NCBI GenBank assembly: GCA_018240585.1 | Contig: JAFEFM010000517.1 | Coordinates: forward strand, 1-50,055 | Length of the DNA stretch: 50,055 nucleotides | Direction: 5' to 3' | Origin: Pseudomonadota bacterium | GTDB lineage: Bacteria > Pseudomonadota > Gammaproteobacteria > Burkholderiales > Rhodocyclaceae | Part shown: one piece after another, positions 7,884 through 17,290 of the stretch | Position numbering within the stretch: position 1 is the stretch's first letter | How the letters are laid out: every line of letters starts with the position of its first letter | Translations under genes and position numbers: made by a program | Notes under the pieces: model-generated | Told to the model about the DNA's origin: nothing | Database searches by the model: none | Seen by the model: the letters and a program-made list of their open reading frames with translations, nothing else

Positions 7884-9068
7884 ATGGCCGAAACTTTCTT
7901 CTCCCCCTGCCCGCGCGGCCTCGAGGCGCTGCTGGCAGACGAACTGCGCGCCGTTGGCGCCGACGGCGCGGAGGTGGTGCATGGCGGCGTGCTGTGGCGT
8001 GGCGACTGGACGGCCTGCTACCGCGCCAACCTCGAAAGCCGCATCGCCACCCGTGTGCTGTGGCAGGTGGCGCGCGGCCGCTACCGCGCCGAAGTGGACA
8101 TCTACAAGCTCGCCTACAGCGTGACCTGGGCGAAATGGTTCACTGCCGACGACACCATCCGTATTCACGTCACCGCGCAGAAGTCGCCGCTGAAGAGCCT
8201 GGAGTTCATCACGCTGCGCATCAAGGACGCGGTATGCGACCACTTCCGCACCATCGTCGGCCGGCGGCCGAGCGTGGATACGGCAGATCCGGCGGTGCGC
8301 ATCCACGCCTTCCTGACGGCCGACACTGCAACGCTGTACATCGACACCTCGGGCGAGGCGCTGTACAAGCGCGGCTTCAAGGCGGCGGCGGTGGAGGCGC
8401 CGCTGAAGGAGAACCTTGCCGCCGGCATCCTGCGGCTGACCGGCTGGCAGCCGGGTGAAGCCTTGCTCGATCCGATGTGCGGCAGCGGCACTTTCCTGCT
8501 CGAGGCGGCGCAGATCGCGCTCGACACCGCGCCGGGTCTCGGTCGGCGTTTCGGCTTCGAGCGCTTTCGCCACCTCGACCGGCCGGCCTGGGCCGGCGTG
8601 CGCAAGGCGGCCGAGGCGCGGCGCCAGGCGCCGCGCGCCTTGCCCATCTTCGGTTCGGACATCGTCGGCGATCAGTTGCGCCGCACGCGCACCAATCTCG
8701 AAGCGGCGGGCCTGGCCGACTGCGTGAGCCTGGAGCGTGCGGACCTGCTCGAACGTGTGCCGCCTGCCGCCGGCGGCGTGATGGTGAGCAACCCGCCCTA
8801 TGGCGTGCGCATCGGCGAGGCGGAGGCGCTGGCCGCCTTCTATCCGCGCCTCGGCGATGCGCTGAAGCAACGCTGGAGCGGCTGGCGCTGCTTCTTCTTC
8901 AGCGGCGATCCGGCCCTGCCGAAACTGATCGGGCTCAAGGCGAGTCGCCGTACCCCGCTGTTCAACGGCGCGCTCGAATGCCGGCTTCTGGAGTACCGCA
9001 TGGTGGCGGGCAGCATGCGCGACCGACCGCGGAGCGCGGACGACGTGGAAACGGGGGCTGCGCCCTGA
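7884..9068 (+). CDS. THUMP-domain class I rRNA (guanine-N2)-methyltransferase, RlmL N-half type
   Basis: A 394-residue protein. The N-terminus (FFSPCPRGLEALLADEL) and THUMP region (~55-160) resemble the first half of E. coli RlmL. The methyltransferase domain has the SAM motif LLDPMCGSGTFLLEAA near residue 195 and the catalytic motif NPPYG near residue 305 (VSNPPYGVRIGE), typical of N2-guanine or N6-adenine methylation. E. coli RlmL is about 700 residues because it carries a second (RlmK) methyltransferase; that half is absent here and not encoded next door. The likely product is m2G in 23S rRNA, by homology. The ATG at 7884 is followed immediately by the conserved N-terminus. Confidence 0.88.
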   Translation: MAETFFSPCPRGLEALLADELRAVGADGAEVVHGGVLWRGDWTACYRANLESRIATRVLWQVARGRYRAEVDIYKLAYSVTWAKWFTADDTIRIHVTAQKSPLKSLEFITLRIKDAVCDHFRTIVGRRPSVDTADPAVRIHAFLTADTATLYIDTSGEALYKRGFKAAAVEAPLKENLAAGILRLTGWQPGEALLDPMCGSGTFLLEAAQIALDTAPGLGRRFGFERFRHLDRPAWAGVRKAAEARRQAPRALPIFGSDIVGDQLRRTRTNLEAAGLADCVSLERADLLERVPPAAGGVMVSNPPYGVRIGEAEALAAFYPRLGDALKQRWSGWRCFFFSGDPALPKLIGLKASRRTPLFNGALECRLLEYRMVAGSMRDRPRSADDVETGAAP

Positions 9069-9117
9069 GCGGACGCTGGTTGCGGGGACCCCATGAAAGG
9101 GCGCGCGGATGGCGCAG

Positions 9118-10251
9118 TCAGACGATGTCCAGGTTCTGGATGCCCGCGCTCATGTCGCGCTCGCCCAGCTTGCTGTTGAGCTTGATCTGCAGCCGCAGGT
9201 CATTCACCGAATCGGCGTTGCGCAGCGCGTCCTCGTAGGTGATGAGTTCCGCCTCGTAGAGATCGAACAGCGCCTGGTCGAAAGTCTGCATGCCGAGCTC
9301 GCGCGAGCGCTTCATGATCTCCTTGATGCCCGGGATCTCGCCCTTGAAGATCAGGTCGGCGATCAGTGGTGAGTTCAGCATGACCTCGATGGCCGGCACC
9401 CGCCCCTTGCGTTCCTTCATCGGCAGCAGCCGTTGCGAGATTAGCGCGCGCAGGTTCAGCGACAGGTCCATCAGCAACTGCTGGCGGCGGTCTTCGGGGA
9501 AGAAGTTGATGACGCGGTCGATCGCCTGGTTGGCGCTGTTGGCGTGCAGGGTGGCCAGGCACAGGTGGCCGGTCTCGGCGAAGGCGATGGCGTAGTCCAT
9601 CGTCTCGCGGTCGCGGATCTCGCCCATCAGGATCACGTCCGGCGCCTGGCGCAATGTGTTCTTCAGCGCGTTCTCCCACGAGTCGGTGTCGATGCCGAGC
9701 TCGCGCTGCGACACGATGCAGTTCTTGTGGGTATGCACGAACTCGATCGGATCCTCGACGGTGATGATGTGGCCGTAGGAATTCTCGTTGCGGTAATCGA
9801 CCATCGCCGCGAGCGAAGTCGTCTTGCCCGTGCCGGTGCCGCCGACGAAGATCACCAGGCCGCGCTTGGTCATGGCGACATCGCGCAGCACCGGCGGCAG
9901 GCCGAGCTGGTCGAAGGTCGGGATTTTCTGCGGGATGGTGCGCAGCACCAGGGCGATGCGGCCCTGCTGCACGTAGGCGTTGGCGCGGAAGCGGCCAATG
10001 CTTGCCGGCGAGATGGCGAAGTTGCACTCCTTCGTGGCTTCGAATTCCGCCGCCTGACGGTCGTTCATGATCGCGCGCGCCAGTTCTGCCGTGTGCTGCG
10101 GCAGCAGCGGCTGGTTGGACTGCGGGATGATGCGGCCGTCGATCTTGATCGCGGGCGGAAAGCCGGCGTTGATGAAGAGGTCCGAGCCGTTCTTCTGCAG
10201 CATCAGCCGCAGCAGGTCGTGCATGAATTTGAGGGCCTGGTCGCGTTCCAT
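9118..10251 (-). CDS. pilU: Type IV pilus twitching-motility ATPase PilU
   Basis: A 377-residue PilT-family ATPase. Walker A is GGTGTGKTT near residue 136, Walker B is PDVILMGEIRD, and the Asp and His boxes ([20 protein letters not shown]) are present. It lacks the AIRNLIRE retraction signature of PilT, reading IADLIFKGEIPGIKEI instead, which separates PilU from PilT. PilU is an accessory retraction motor acting with PilT at the inner-membrane pilus base. CAGGAG eight bases before the ATG supports the start at 10251. It follows pilT after 91 bases that contain a hairpin. Confidence 0.94.
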   Translation of the reverse strand: MERDQALKFMHDLLRLMLQKNGSDLFINAGFPPAIKIDGRIIPQSNQPLLPQHTAELARAIMNDRQAAEFEATKECNFAISPASIGRFRANAYVQQGRIALVLRTIPQKIPTFDQLGLPPVLRDVAMTKRGLVIFVGGTGTGKTTSLAAMVDYRNENSYGHIITVEDPIEFVHTHKNCIVSQRELGIDTDSWENALKNTLRQAPDVILMGEIRDRETMDYAIAFAETGHLCLATLHANSANQAIDRVINFFPEDRRQQLLMDLSLNLRALISQRLLPMKERKGRVPAIEVMLNSPLIADLIFKGEIPGIKEIMKRSRELGMQTFDQALFDLYEAELITYEDALRNADSVNDLRLQIKLNSKLGERDMSAGIQNLDIV

Positions 10252-10307
10252 TTCGAACTCCTGGCCGCCTGCGCGGCCGTGCGTATCCTGTGGTGCAGCG
10301 GCGCTTC

Positions 10308-10328
10308 ACGCGGCCGTGCGGGCCGCGT
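10308..10328. repeat. Hairpin between pilT and pilU
   Basis: ACGCGGCC and GGCCGCGT form a perfect 8-base stem around a 5-base loop in the pilT-pilU gap. There is no T tract on either strand, so it is not a classical terminator. It could reduce read-through or protect the pilT mRNA end; that is speculative. Confidence 0.5.
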
Positions 10329-10342
10329 TCATCGTGCCGCCA

Positions 10343-11386
10343 TCAGCCGGCGAAGTTGTCCTTGTTCTGCGCGCGGACGCGCGCCTCGGCAGCCGATACC
10401 ACGTTGCGCCGCACGAGATCGGCGAGGCACTGGTCCAGCGTCTGCATGCCCACGTTCTGTCCGGTCTGGATCGACGAATACATCTGCGCGATCTTGTTCT
10501 CGCGGATCAGGTTGCGGATGGCGGGGGTGCCGATCATGATCTCGTGCGCCGCGACCCGGCCCTGACCGTCCTTGGTCTTGAGCAGCGTCTGCGAGATGAC
10601 CGCGCGCAGCGACTCGGAAAGCATGGAGCGCACCATGTCCTTCTCCGCCGCGGGGAAGACGTCGACGATGCGGTCGATGGTCTTGGCGGCCGACGAGGTG
10701 TGCAGCGTGCCGAACACCAGGTGGCCGGTCTCGGCTGCGGTGAGCGCCAGGCGGATGGTCTCGAGATCGCGCATCTCGCCCACCAGGATGACGTCGGGGT
10801 CCTCGCGCAGCGCGGCGCGCAGCGCGTTGTTGAACGACATCGTGTCGCGGTGCACCTCGCGCTGGTTGATCAAGCAGCGCTTGGATTCGTGCACGAACTC
10901 GATTGGATCCTCGACGGTGAGGATGTGGCCATACTCGTTCTCGTTGACGTAGTCGATCATCGCCGCCAGCGTCGTCGACTTGCCCGAGCCGGTCGGGCCG
11001 GTGACCAGCACGATGCCGCGGGGCTGCTCGGCGATCTCCTTGAAGATCTTCGGGCAGTTCAGCTCTTCGAGCGTCAGCACCTTGGACGGAATGGTGCGGA
11101 ACACCGCGCCTGCGCCGCGGTTCTGATTGAAGGCGTTGACGCGGAAGCGGGCGAGGTTGGGCACCGCGAAGGAGAAGTCGCACTCCCAGGTTTCCTCGTA
11201 CTGCTTGCGCTGCGAGTCGTTCATGATGTCGTACACCATGGCGTGCACGTCCTTGTGCTCCATGGGCGGCAAGTTGATGCGGCGCACGTCGCCATGGACG
11301 CGGATCATCGGCGGCAGGCCGGCCGAAAGGTGGAGGTCGGAGGCCTTGTTCTTGACCGCGAAGGCAAGCAGTTCGGTGATGTCCAT
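10343..11386 (-). CDS. pilT: Type IV pilus retraction ATPase PilT
   Basis: A 347-residue hexameric ATPase of the usual length. The N-terminal PAS-like domain starts [20 protein letters not shown]. Walker A is GPTGSGKST at residues 130-138, Walker B is [11 protein letters not shown], and the Asp and His boxes ([20 protein letters not shown]) are present. The PilT-specific AIRNLIRE motif is present near residue 290. PilT powers disassembly of the pilus fibre, giving twitching motility and DNA uptake in relatives. The start at 11386 matches the conserved N-terminus. It is divergent from yggS with 93 bases between, an arrangement common in proteobacteria. Confidence 0.96.
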   Translation of the reverse strand: MDITELLAFAVKNKASDLHLSAGLPPMIRVHGDVRRINLPPMEHKDVHAMVYDIMNDSQRKQYEETWECDFSFAVPNLARFRVNAFNQNRGAGAVFRTIPSKVLTLEELNCPKIFKEIAEQPRGIVLVTGPTGSGKSTTLAAMIDYVNENEYGHILTVEDPIEFVHESKRCLINQREVHRDTMSFNNALRAALREDPDVILVGEMRDLETIRLALTAAETGHLVFGTLHTSSAAKTIDRIVDVFPAAEKDMVRSMLSESLRAVISQTLLKTKDGQGRVAAHEIMIGTPAIRNLIRENKIAQMYSSIQTGQNVGMQTLDQCLADLVRRNVVSAAEARVRAQNKDNFAG

Positions 11387-11436
11387 GTCGGGAGCGGGCG
11401 GCTGTCGTGCGAGGGAGAGGGGCAGGACGCCAATGC

Positions 11437-11442
11437 TATACT
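11437..11442 (+). promoter_or_regulatory. Possible -10 element for yggS-proC
   Basis: TATACT, one base from the sigma-70 consensus, lies 37 bases before the yggS ATG in the pilT-yggS divergent gap. No good -35 hexamer is found at the expected distance. Confidence 0.4.
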
Positions 11443-11479
11443 TCCGGCGCCCCGTCCAGCAGGAAAAAGGCCACGGTAT

Positions 11480-12238
11480 ATGACAGTAATCGCTGCCAAC
11501 TTGCAAGCCGTGCGCGGCCGCATCGCCCGTGCGGCGCAGGCTGCCGGGCGCGATCCCGCGACGGTGGCGCTGCTTGCGGTGAGCAAGACCTGGCCCGCCG
11601 AAGCGGTGCGCGAGGCCGCCGCAGCGGCGCAGCACGCATTTGGTGAAAATTACGTGCAGGAAGGCGTGGACAAGGCCGCGGCGCTTGGCGATCTGCAACT
11701 CGAATGGCATTTCATCGGCCCACTGCAGAGCAACAAGACGCGGCCGGTTGCAAACGCCTTCCACTGGGTGCACAGCGTGGACCGGCTGAAGATCGCCGAG
11801 CGACTGTCGGCGCAGCGCGACGCGCATCTGCCGCCCCTGAACGTATGCATCCAGGTCAACGTCAGCGGCGAGGGCAGCAAGAGCGGCGTTGCGCCGCACG
11901 ATGCGCGCGAACTCGCGCATGCGGTGGCGGCGCTGCCACGTTTGCGGCTGCGCGGCCTGATGTGCATTCCGGAGCCGACCGACGACGAGCCGCTGCTGCG
12001 CCGTCGCTTTGCCGCGTTGCGCGCGCTGAAGGATCAATTGGTGGCCGAGGGGCTGGCCCTCGACACGCTGTCGATGGGCATGTCGCATGACATCGAGGCG
12101 GCGGTCGCCGAAGGGGCGACGATCGTGCGGGTGGGCACCGCAATCTTCGGCGCACGTGCGGCAGCAGGCGCGCACGCCGGTCAGGCTGCGCCGCAGCCGA
12201 ACGGGCGGATGCAGACATCGAACGAGAGACACGCATGA
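11480..12238 (+). CDS. yggS: YggS/PLPBP-family pyridoxal phosphate homeostasis protein
   Basis: A 252-residue single-domain PLP barrel protein. The PLP lysine is Lys36 in LLAVSKTWP. Other family motifs are [44 protein letters not shown] and VRVGTAIFG. YggS proteins have no known enzyme activity; they buffer PLP supply and influence amino-acid pools. The final ~20 residues are a low-complexity tail past the usual end at IFGAR. The stop overlaps the proC start (ATGA), so translation is coupled. It heads the yggS-proC-yggT-yggU unit. Confidence 0.93.
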   Translation: MTVIAANLQAVRGRIARAAQAAGRDPATVALLAVSKTWPAEAVREAAAAAQHAFGENYVQEGVDKAAALGDLQLEWHFIGPLQSNKTRPVANAFHWVHSVDRLKIAERLSAQRDAHLPPLNVCIQVNVSGEGSKSGVAPHDARELAHAVAALPRLRLRGLMCIPEPTDDEPLLRRRFAALRALKDQLVAEGLALDTLSMGMSHDIEAAVAEGATIVRVGTAIFGARAAAGAHAGQAAPQPNGRMQTSNERHA

Positions 12239-13059
12239 AAATTACCTTCCTTGGCGGCGGCAACATGGCCGCCGCGCTGATCGGCGGCATGCTCGAACGC
12301 GGCTTCGCAGCGGCCGGCATCCAGGTGGTCGAGCTCGGCGAGGAGGCGCGCCAGCGTCTCGGCGACCGTTTCGGCGTGCGCACGGTGGCCGCCTTCGACG
12401 ATGTGGCGCTGTCCTGCGACGTGATCGTGCTCGCGGTCAAGCCGCAGCAGATGCGGGCTGCGCTTGCACCGATCGCCGGCCGCCTGGCGGGCCAGTTGGT
12501 GATCAGCATCGCCGCCGGCCTGCGCATCGGCGACCTCGCGCGCTGGCTCGGTGGCGACGGTGCGCCCTATGCACGCATCGTGCGTTGCATGCCCAACACC
12601 CCGGCGCTGATCGGCGCGGGTGTCACCGGCCTGTATGCAGACCCTGCGGTGGATGCGGCCGGACGCGAGGCGGCGGCGCACATCCTGTCGGCGGTCGGCA
12701 GCGTGGTGTGGGTCGGCGACGAAGCGGCGATCGACGGCGTCACCGCGGTGTCGGGCAGCGGCCCGGCCTACGTGTTCCACTTCATCGAGGCGCTCGAGGC
12801 TGCCGGGCGCAAACAGGGTTTCGACGAGCAGGCGGCGCGCCGCCTCGCGATCGACACGGTGATGGGGGCGGCGAAGCTGGCCGCTGCATCCGACGAGCCG
12901 CCCGGCGTGCTGCGCGAGCGCGTGACGTCCAAGGGCGGCACCACCGAGGCCGCGCTGGCGAGCCTGGCCGCGGCCGGCTGGCACGACGCGCTCGTCGCTG
13001 CGGTGCAGGCCGCAGCGACGCGCGGACGCGAGCTCGGCGAGCAACTGGGCCGGGACTGA
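12235..13059 (+). CDS. proC: Pyrroline-5-carboxylate reductase ProC
   Basis: A 274-residue enzyme for the last step of proline synthesis: reduction of 1-pyrroline-5-carboxylate with NAD(P)H. The N-terminal Rossmann motif is FLGGGNMAAALIGG (residues 4-17). VLAVKPQQM and RCMPNTPALIGAG follow. The C-terminal dimer domain has SGSGPAYVFHFIEAL near 175 and LRERVTSKGGTTEAAL near 225, which form the substrate site. Length and motifs are fully typical. Start overlaps the yggS stop by four bases; yggT follows after six bases. Confidence 0.96.
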   Translation: MKITFLGGGNMAAALIGGMLERGFAAAGIQVVELGEEARQRLGDRFGVRTVAAFDDVALSCDVIVLAVKPQQMRAALAPIAGRLAGQLVISIAAGLRIGDLARWLGGDGAPYARIVRCMPNTPALIGAGVTGLYADPAVDAAGREAAAHILSAVGSVVWVGDEAAIDGVTAVSGSGPAYVFHFIEALEAAGRKQGFDEQAARRLAIDTVMGAAKLAAASDEPPGVLRERVTSKGGTTEAALASLAAAGWHDALVAAVQAAATRGRELGEQLGRD

Positions 13060-13065
13060 GCGGCG

Positions 13066-13647
13066 ATGTTGTCGAACATCCTGTTGCTGGTCCTCGACAC
13101 CGCCGGCGGCTTCCTGACGCTGATGCTGCTGGCGCGCTTCTTCATGCAGTGGCAGCGCGTGTCCTTCCGCAACCAGATCGGCCAGTTCGTCGTCAGCGCC
13201 ACCGACTGGATCGTGCGCCCGCTGCGGCGCTTCGTGCCCGGCCTGTTCGGGCTGGATCTGGCCAGCCTGCTGCCGGCCTGGGTGGTGCAGGTGCTGCTGG
13301 TGTTCGCCGAGCTCATGCTGAACGGCGCGGTGTTCGGCAGCAATCCAGTGTCGGTGATGCTGGGGCTGTGGGGCGTGGGTCTGGTCGAACTGCTGCGAAT
13401 GGCAGTCTATCTGCTGTTCGGGGTGGTGTTGATGTCGGCGGTGCTGTCATGGGTGAGCCCGCACGCGCCGGCGGCGCCGGTGCTCGACGCGCTCGCGGCG
13501 CCGTTCCTGAAGCCTTTCCGGCGCGTGATCCCGAGCATCGCCAATGTCGACCTGTCGCCGCTGGTGCTGCTGCTGGTGCTGCAGATCCTGCTAATGGTGA
13601 TCGCCGGCCTGCGCAACAACTTCGCCCTGCTGCTGTTCCGCAGCTGA
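13066..13647 (+). CDS. yggT: YggT-family integral membrane protein
   Basis: A 193-residue membrane protein built of two related YGGT repeats. Each has a hydrophobic helix followed by a conserved stretch: ARFFMQWQRVSFRNQIGQFV near 25 with TDWIVRPLRRFVPG, and SWVSPHAPAAPVLDALAAPFLKPFRR near 130 in the second half. Function is not settled; relatives have been tied to osmotic or ion homeostasis. It lies between proC and the DUF167 gene, a widely conserved order. The start at 13066 is six bases after the proC stop. Confidence 0.9.
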   Translation: MLSNILLLVLDTAGGFLTLMLLARFFMQWQRVSFRNQIGQFVVSATDWIVRPLRRFVPGLFGLDLASLLPAWVVQVLLVFAELMLNGAVFGSNPVSVMLGLWGVGLVELLRMAVYLLFGVVLMSAVLSWVSPHAPAAPVLDALAAPFLKPFRRVIPSIANVDLSPLVLLLVLQILLMVIAGLRNNFALLLFRS

Positions 13648-13651
13648 CGCG

Positions 13652-13966
13652 ATGGCTGCGCCAGACGCCGCAGGCTGGCTGCGCCTTGCTGCCGACGGCA
13701 GCCTCGTGCTCACGCTGCATATCCAGCCTGGCGCAAAGCAGACCGGCTTCGCCGGCCTGCATGGCGAGGCGATGAAGATCCGCCTTGCCGCGCCACCGGT
13801 CGATGGCAAGGCCAACGCGGCGCTGTGCGCCTATCTGGCCCGGTTCTGCGGGGTGCCGAAGTCGGCGGTGACGCTGCTGAGCGGGGAGACGTCGCGTGCC
13901 AAGCGCGTCCGCGTGGCGGGCGCGATGCCGGCCGCCATCGACCGCCTGCGTGCGCAGGCCGGCTGA
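13652..13966 (+). CDS. yggU: DUF167 (YggU-family) protein
   Basis: A 104-residue protein of the small DUF167 family. Core motifs are LHIQPGAKQTGFAG, KIRLAAPPVDGKANAAL and VTLLSGETSRAKRVRV, ending near the usual length. Function is unknown. It is last in the yggS-proC-yggT-yggU unit, four bases after yggT. The following 100 bases to the convergent pyrC' stop contain no gene and no clear terminator. Confidence 0.9.
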   Translation: MAAPDAAGWLRLAADGSLVLTLHIQPGAKQTGFAGLHGEAMKIRLAAPPVDGKANAALCAYLARFCGVPKSAVTLLSGETSRAKRVRVAGAMPAAIDRLRAQAG

Positions 13967-14066
13967 GACGACGCGCCCCAGGCGGCCTGCCGTGCGCCCG
14001 TGGGCGACCGCGCAGCAACTGCCTCGGCGGGCAAACCGGGCGCGGATGCGCTACCGCTGCACCGCT

Positions 14067-15347
14067 TCAGCCCTCGAACATCACCTGACCTTCGACCAGC
14101 GTGTGACGCACCTTGCCCGGCAGTTCCATGCCCAGGAAGGGCGTGTTCTTGCCCTGGCTGCGCAGGTTGTCGCGGGTGATGGTGACGTACGTGGCCGGGT
14201 CGAACACGCAGATGTCGGCACGGGCGCCGACCGACAGGTGGCCGGCCTTGGTGATGCCGACGATCTTCGCCGCGTCCGAGGTGATGCGCGCCAGGCCATC
14301 ACTCAGCGACAGGCCCGCGCGCTCGGCCCACTTCAGCGTCAGCGGCAGCAGCAATTCGAGCCCGGTCGCACCCGGTTCCGATTCGGCGAACGGCGCCTGC
14401 TTGCCATCGTCGTCCACCGGCGTGTGGTCCGAGCACAGCGCGTTGATGCGCCCTTCGGCCAGGCCGCGGCACAGGGCCTCGCGATCGCGCTGGCTGCGCA
14501 GCGGAGGGATCAGGTGGCAGTTGGCGTCGAAGTAGCCGATGTCCATGTCGCACAGGTGCACGTGGTTGATCGACACGTCGCAGGTGACGTCCGTGCCTTC
14601 CGCGCGTGCCTGCTCGATCAGCGCAAGGCCGGCGGCGCTCGACAGCCGGGTGATGTGCAGGCGGGCGCCGGTGATCTTGGCCAGTTCCAGATAGGTGTAT
14701 AGCGCCACCGTTTCGGCCGCGACCGGGATGCCGGCCAGGCCCAGGCGGGTGGCGACCTCGCCGTCGTGCGCATGGCCGCCGCGCGACAGGAAGGGGGCGA
14801 TGGGCTGCAGCCAGACGCGGAAGCCGAAGGTCGCCGCGTACTGCAGGGCGCGCATCAGCACGGTGGTGTCGACCACCGGCACGTTCGCCTGGGAGAAGGC
14901 GACGCAGCCGGCCTCGACCAGCTCGGCCATCTCCGACAGGCGCTCGCCTTTCAGGCCGAGCGTCAGCGCGCCGACCGGATAGACGTGGGCGCGGTTCAGC
15001 TTCTTGGCGCGATAGCACAGCATCTCGACCAGGCCGGGCTCGTCCAGCGCCGGATCGGTGTCGGGCGGAATCGCCAGGCTGGTGACACCGCCCGCCATCG
15101 CCGCATCCATCTCGGACTCCAGCGTGGCGCGGTATTCGAAGCCGGGTTCGCGCAGGCGCGCGGCGAGGTCGATGAAGCCGGGCGCCACCACCAGGCCGGA
15201 GGCGTCGATGGTGCGTTCGGCGACGAAGCCGTCGGGTGCGTTGCCGAGGCCGACGACCTTGCCTTCGGCGACATAGACGTCCTGCACGCGATCGACGTTG
15301 TTGGACGGGTCGACCACGCGACCGTTGGAAATCAGGATCTTCTTCAT
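14067..15347 (-). CDS. pyrX: Dihydroorotase-like protein PyrC' (PyrX), predicted non-catalytic
   Basis: A 426-residue amidohydrolase-fold protein of the class I dihydroorotase family. Most metal-binding residues are gone. The usual DxHxHLREPG is DLAARLREPG (both His lost), the HCED motif region reads QPIAPF, and the HVST histidine is replaced in TRLSSA. The late Asp of SDHTPVDD is kept. In Pseudomonas, a similarly inactive pyrC' product is needed to assemble active aspartate transcarbamoylase with PyrB; by analogy this protein is structural. The inference fits its place directly after pyrB (10-base gap, AGGAAGG before the ATG). A catalytic dihydroorotase must be encoded elsewhere. Confidence 0.9.
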   Translation of the reverse strand: MKKILISNGRVVDPSNNVDRVQDVYVAEGKVVGLGNAPDGFVAERTIDASGLVVAPGFIDLAARLREPGFEYRATLESEMDAAMAGGVTSLAIPPDTDPALDEPGLVEMLCYRAKKLNRAHVYPVGALTLGLKGERLSEMAELVEAGCVAFSQANVPVVDTTVLMRALQYAATFGFRVWLQPIAPFLSRGGHAHDGEVATRLGLAGIPVAAETVALYTYLELAKITGARLHITRLSSAAGLALIEQARAEGTDVTCDVSINHVHLCDMDIGYFDANCHLIPPLRSQRDREALCRGLAEGRINALCSDHTPVDDDGKQAPFAESEPGATGLELLLPLTLKWAERAGLSLSDGLARITSDAAKIVGITKAGHLSVGARADICVFDPATYVTITRDNLRSQGKNTPFLGMELPGKVRHTLVEGQVMFEG

Positions 15348-15357
15348 GCGCCCTTCC

Positions 15358-16317
15358 TCAGTTGCTGCCCAGCATGCTCATCACCGCCATGCGCACCGCG
15401 ATGCCGAAGGTGACCTGCGGCAGGATCACCGCCTGCGCGCCGTCGGCCACGGCGGAGTCGATCTCCACGCCGCGGTTCATGGGCCCGGGGTGCATCACGA
15501 TCGCATCGGGCTTGGCCAGCGCCAGCTTGTCGGCCGTCAGGCCCCAGATCTTGTAGTACTCCTGCGGCGTGGGCAGCAGGGCGCCGTTCATGCGCTCGTT
15601 CTGCAGGCGCAGCATCATCACCACGTCCACGCCCTTCAGGCCTTCGCGCATGTCGTTGAACACGCGCACGCCGAGCTTCCCGACTTCGGTCGGCAGCAAT
15701 GTCCGCGGGCCGATCACCCGCACCTCGGGCACGCCCAAGGTGGTCAGCGCGGCGATCTGGCTGCGCGCGACGCGCGAGTGCAGCACGTCGCCGACGATGG
15801 CCACGGTGAGGTTGGTGAAGTCGCGCTTGAAGTGGCGGATGGTGTACATGTCGAGCAGGCCCTGCGTCGGGTGCGCATGGCGCCCGTCGCCGGCGTTGAC
15901 CACATGGATGTGGTCGCGCCCGGTGTTCTGCAGGTGCTGTGCGATCAGCATCGGCGCGCCGCTGGCGGCGTGGCGCACGACGAACATGTCGGCTTGCATC
16001 GCGCACAGGTTGTCGACGGTGTCGAGCAGGCTCTCGCCCTTGGCCGCCGAGCTGGTGTTGATGTTGAGGTTCACCACGTCGGCCGACAACCGCTTGGCGG
16101 CGATCTCGAAGGTGGTGCGGGTGCGCGTCGAGTTCTCGAAGAACAGGTTGAACACGCTCTTGCCACGCAGCAGAGGCAGCTTCTTGACCTCGCGCTCGGC
16201 CACTTCGGTGAACGGCGCGGCGGTGTCGAGGATGGTGTTGATGATGTCGCGCGGCAACCCGTCCAGCGTGAGCAGGTGCTGAAGTTCGCCGTGCTTGTTG
16301 AGTTGGGGATTGCGCAT
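15358..16317 (-). CDS. pyrB: Aspartate carbamoyltransferase catalytic subunit PyrB
   Basis: A 319-residue enzyme joining carbamoyl phosphate and aspartate, the committed step of pyrimidine synthesis. The carbamoyl-phosphate motif is [13 protein letters not shown] near residue 60. [16 protein letters not shown] and [12 protein letters not shown] match the aspartate-side motifs. It sits three bases after pyrR and ten before the dihydroorotase-like gene. No pyrI regulatory subunit is present, as expected for the Pseudomonas-type enzyme built from PyrB and PyrC'. Confidence 0.96.
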   Translation of the reverse strand: MRNPQLNKHGELQHLLTLDGLPRDIINTILDTAAPFTEVAEREVKKLPLLRGKSVFNLFFENSTRTRTTFEIAAKRLSADVVNLNINTSSAAKGESLLDTVDNLCAMQADMFVVRHAASGAPMLIAQHLQNTGRDHIHVVNAGDGRHAHPTQGLLDMYTIRHFKRDFTNLTVAIVGDVLHSRVARSQIAALTTLGVPEVRVIGPRTLLPTEVGKLGVRVFNDMREGLKGVDVVMMLRLQNERMNGALLPTPQEYYKIWGLTADKLALAKPDAIVMHPGPMNRGVEIDSAVADGAQAVILPQVTFGIAVRMAVMSMLGSN

Positions 16318-16320
16318 CGG

Positions 16321-16824
16321 TCAGCCTCGGGTGATCAACTGCAGGGAGAGCGCGCCGTCGGTGGCGCGCTGCAGCTCAAGGTTGTGTGCCGCCGGCAGCG
16401 GCTCGGCCAGGGTGTGGGCGCAATAGCGCGCCGCGATCGGCAGCTCGCGGCCGCCACGGTCGACCAGCACCGCCAGGTCCACGCGCGCAGGGCGGCCGAA
16501 GTCGAACAGTTCGTTGAGCGCGGCGCGGGTGGTGCGGCCGGTGTACAGCACGTCGTCGACCAGGATCACCGGGGCGCCATCGACGTCGAACGGAATCTCG
16601 GTGCGCTGCGGGCGCGCATGCAGGCCCTTGCTGCCGTAGTCGTCGCGGTAGAAGGACACGTCGATCGCGCCCAGCGGCGCCTGGATGCCGAGCACTTCAT
16701 GCAGGCGCTCGGCCAGCCACAGGCCGCCGGTGCGGATGCCGACGAGCGCGGTGTCGGCGGTGACATGGGGGTGGATCTGCTCGGCCAACTGGCGGCAGAG
16801 CACTTCGGCGTCAGGGATTTGCAT
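16321..16824 (-). CDS. pyrR: PyrR: pyrimidine regulator/uracil phosphoribosyltransferase
   Basis: A 167-residue type I phosphoribosyltransferase. The PRPP loop is [18 protein letters not shown] near residue 97. [15 protein letters not shown] and [10 protein letters not shown] are PyrR-specific features. In Gram-positive bacteria PyrR controls pyr mRNA attenuation; in proteobacteria its regulatory role is less clear and it may act on uracil salvage. No attenuator structure is obvious in front of pyrB, only three bases away. Its start overlaps the end of ruvX by 14 bases. Confidence 0.93.
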   Translation of the reverse strand: MQIPDAEVLCRQLAEQIHPHVTADTALVGIRTGGLWLAERLHEVLGIQAPLGAIDVSFYRDDYGSKGLHARPQRTEIPFDVDGAPVILVDDVLYTGRTTRAALNELFDFGRPARVDLAVLVDRGGRELPIAARYCAHTLAEPLPAAHNLELQRATDGALSLQLITRG

Positions 16825-17290
16825 GTCGGTTGCTGTCCAGGAAGGTTTGCAGGATCAGGCGGGCGGCGGCGGCGTCGATCACCGTCTTGCGCTCGCGCCA
16901 GCCGCGCACGCCGGCGTCGGCGAGTTCGGCTTCGGCCGCGAAGGAGGACAGGCGTTCATCCACCGCGAACACCGGCAGCGCGAAGCGGCCGTGCAACTGG
17001 TTGGCGAAGCGGCGGCAGCGTGCGGTGAGTTCGTGCTCGCGACCGTCGAGGTGGGTCGGCAGGCCGACCACCAGCGCCACCGGCCGCCATTCGGCGATCA
17101 GCCTGCCGATGGCGGCGAAGCGGGCGTCGTTGGATTCATCGTGCAGCGTGGTCAGGGGGGCGGCGTGGCCAGTCTCGAGTTCGCCGCTGGCGATGCCGAT
17201 GCGGGCGAGGCCGAAGTCGAAGCCGAGCAGCGTGCCGCGGGCGGGCAGGACGGCCTTCGCGGTCTGTGCGGCGCTGGCCGCATCAGGCAT
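16811..17290 (-). CDS. ruvX: RuvX/YqgF putative Holliday junction resolvase / rRNA-processing nuclease
   Basis: A 159-residue RNase H-fold protein. [14 protein letters not shown] near residue 25 carries the first catalytic Asp. [10 protein letters not shown] and [14 protein letters not shown] contribute further family residues, and [14 protein letters not shown] is the C-terminal signature. Relatives are linked to 16S rRNA 5'-end processing and proposed as Holliday resolvases. The ATG at 17290 was chosen because longer frames would run through yqgE. It overlaps the yqgE stop by eight bases and pyrR by 14, so the cluster is tightly coupled. Confidence 0.93.
   Translation of the reverse strand: MPDAASAAQTAKAVLPARGTLLGFDFGLARIGIASGELETGHAAPLTTLHDESNDARFAAIGRLIAEWRPVALVVGLPTHLDGREHELTARCRRFANQLHGRFALPVFAVDERLSSFAAEAELADAGVRGWRERKTVIDAAAARLILQTFLDSNRHANP

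Noticed and set aside
10067-11479. Long plus-strand open frame antisense to pilU and pilT
   Set aside because: It is a composition artefact joined in frame to the real yggS; its upstream part has no family features.
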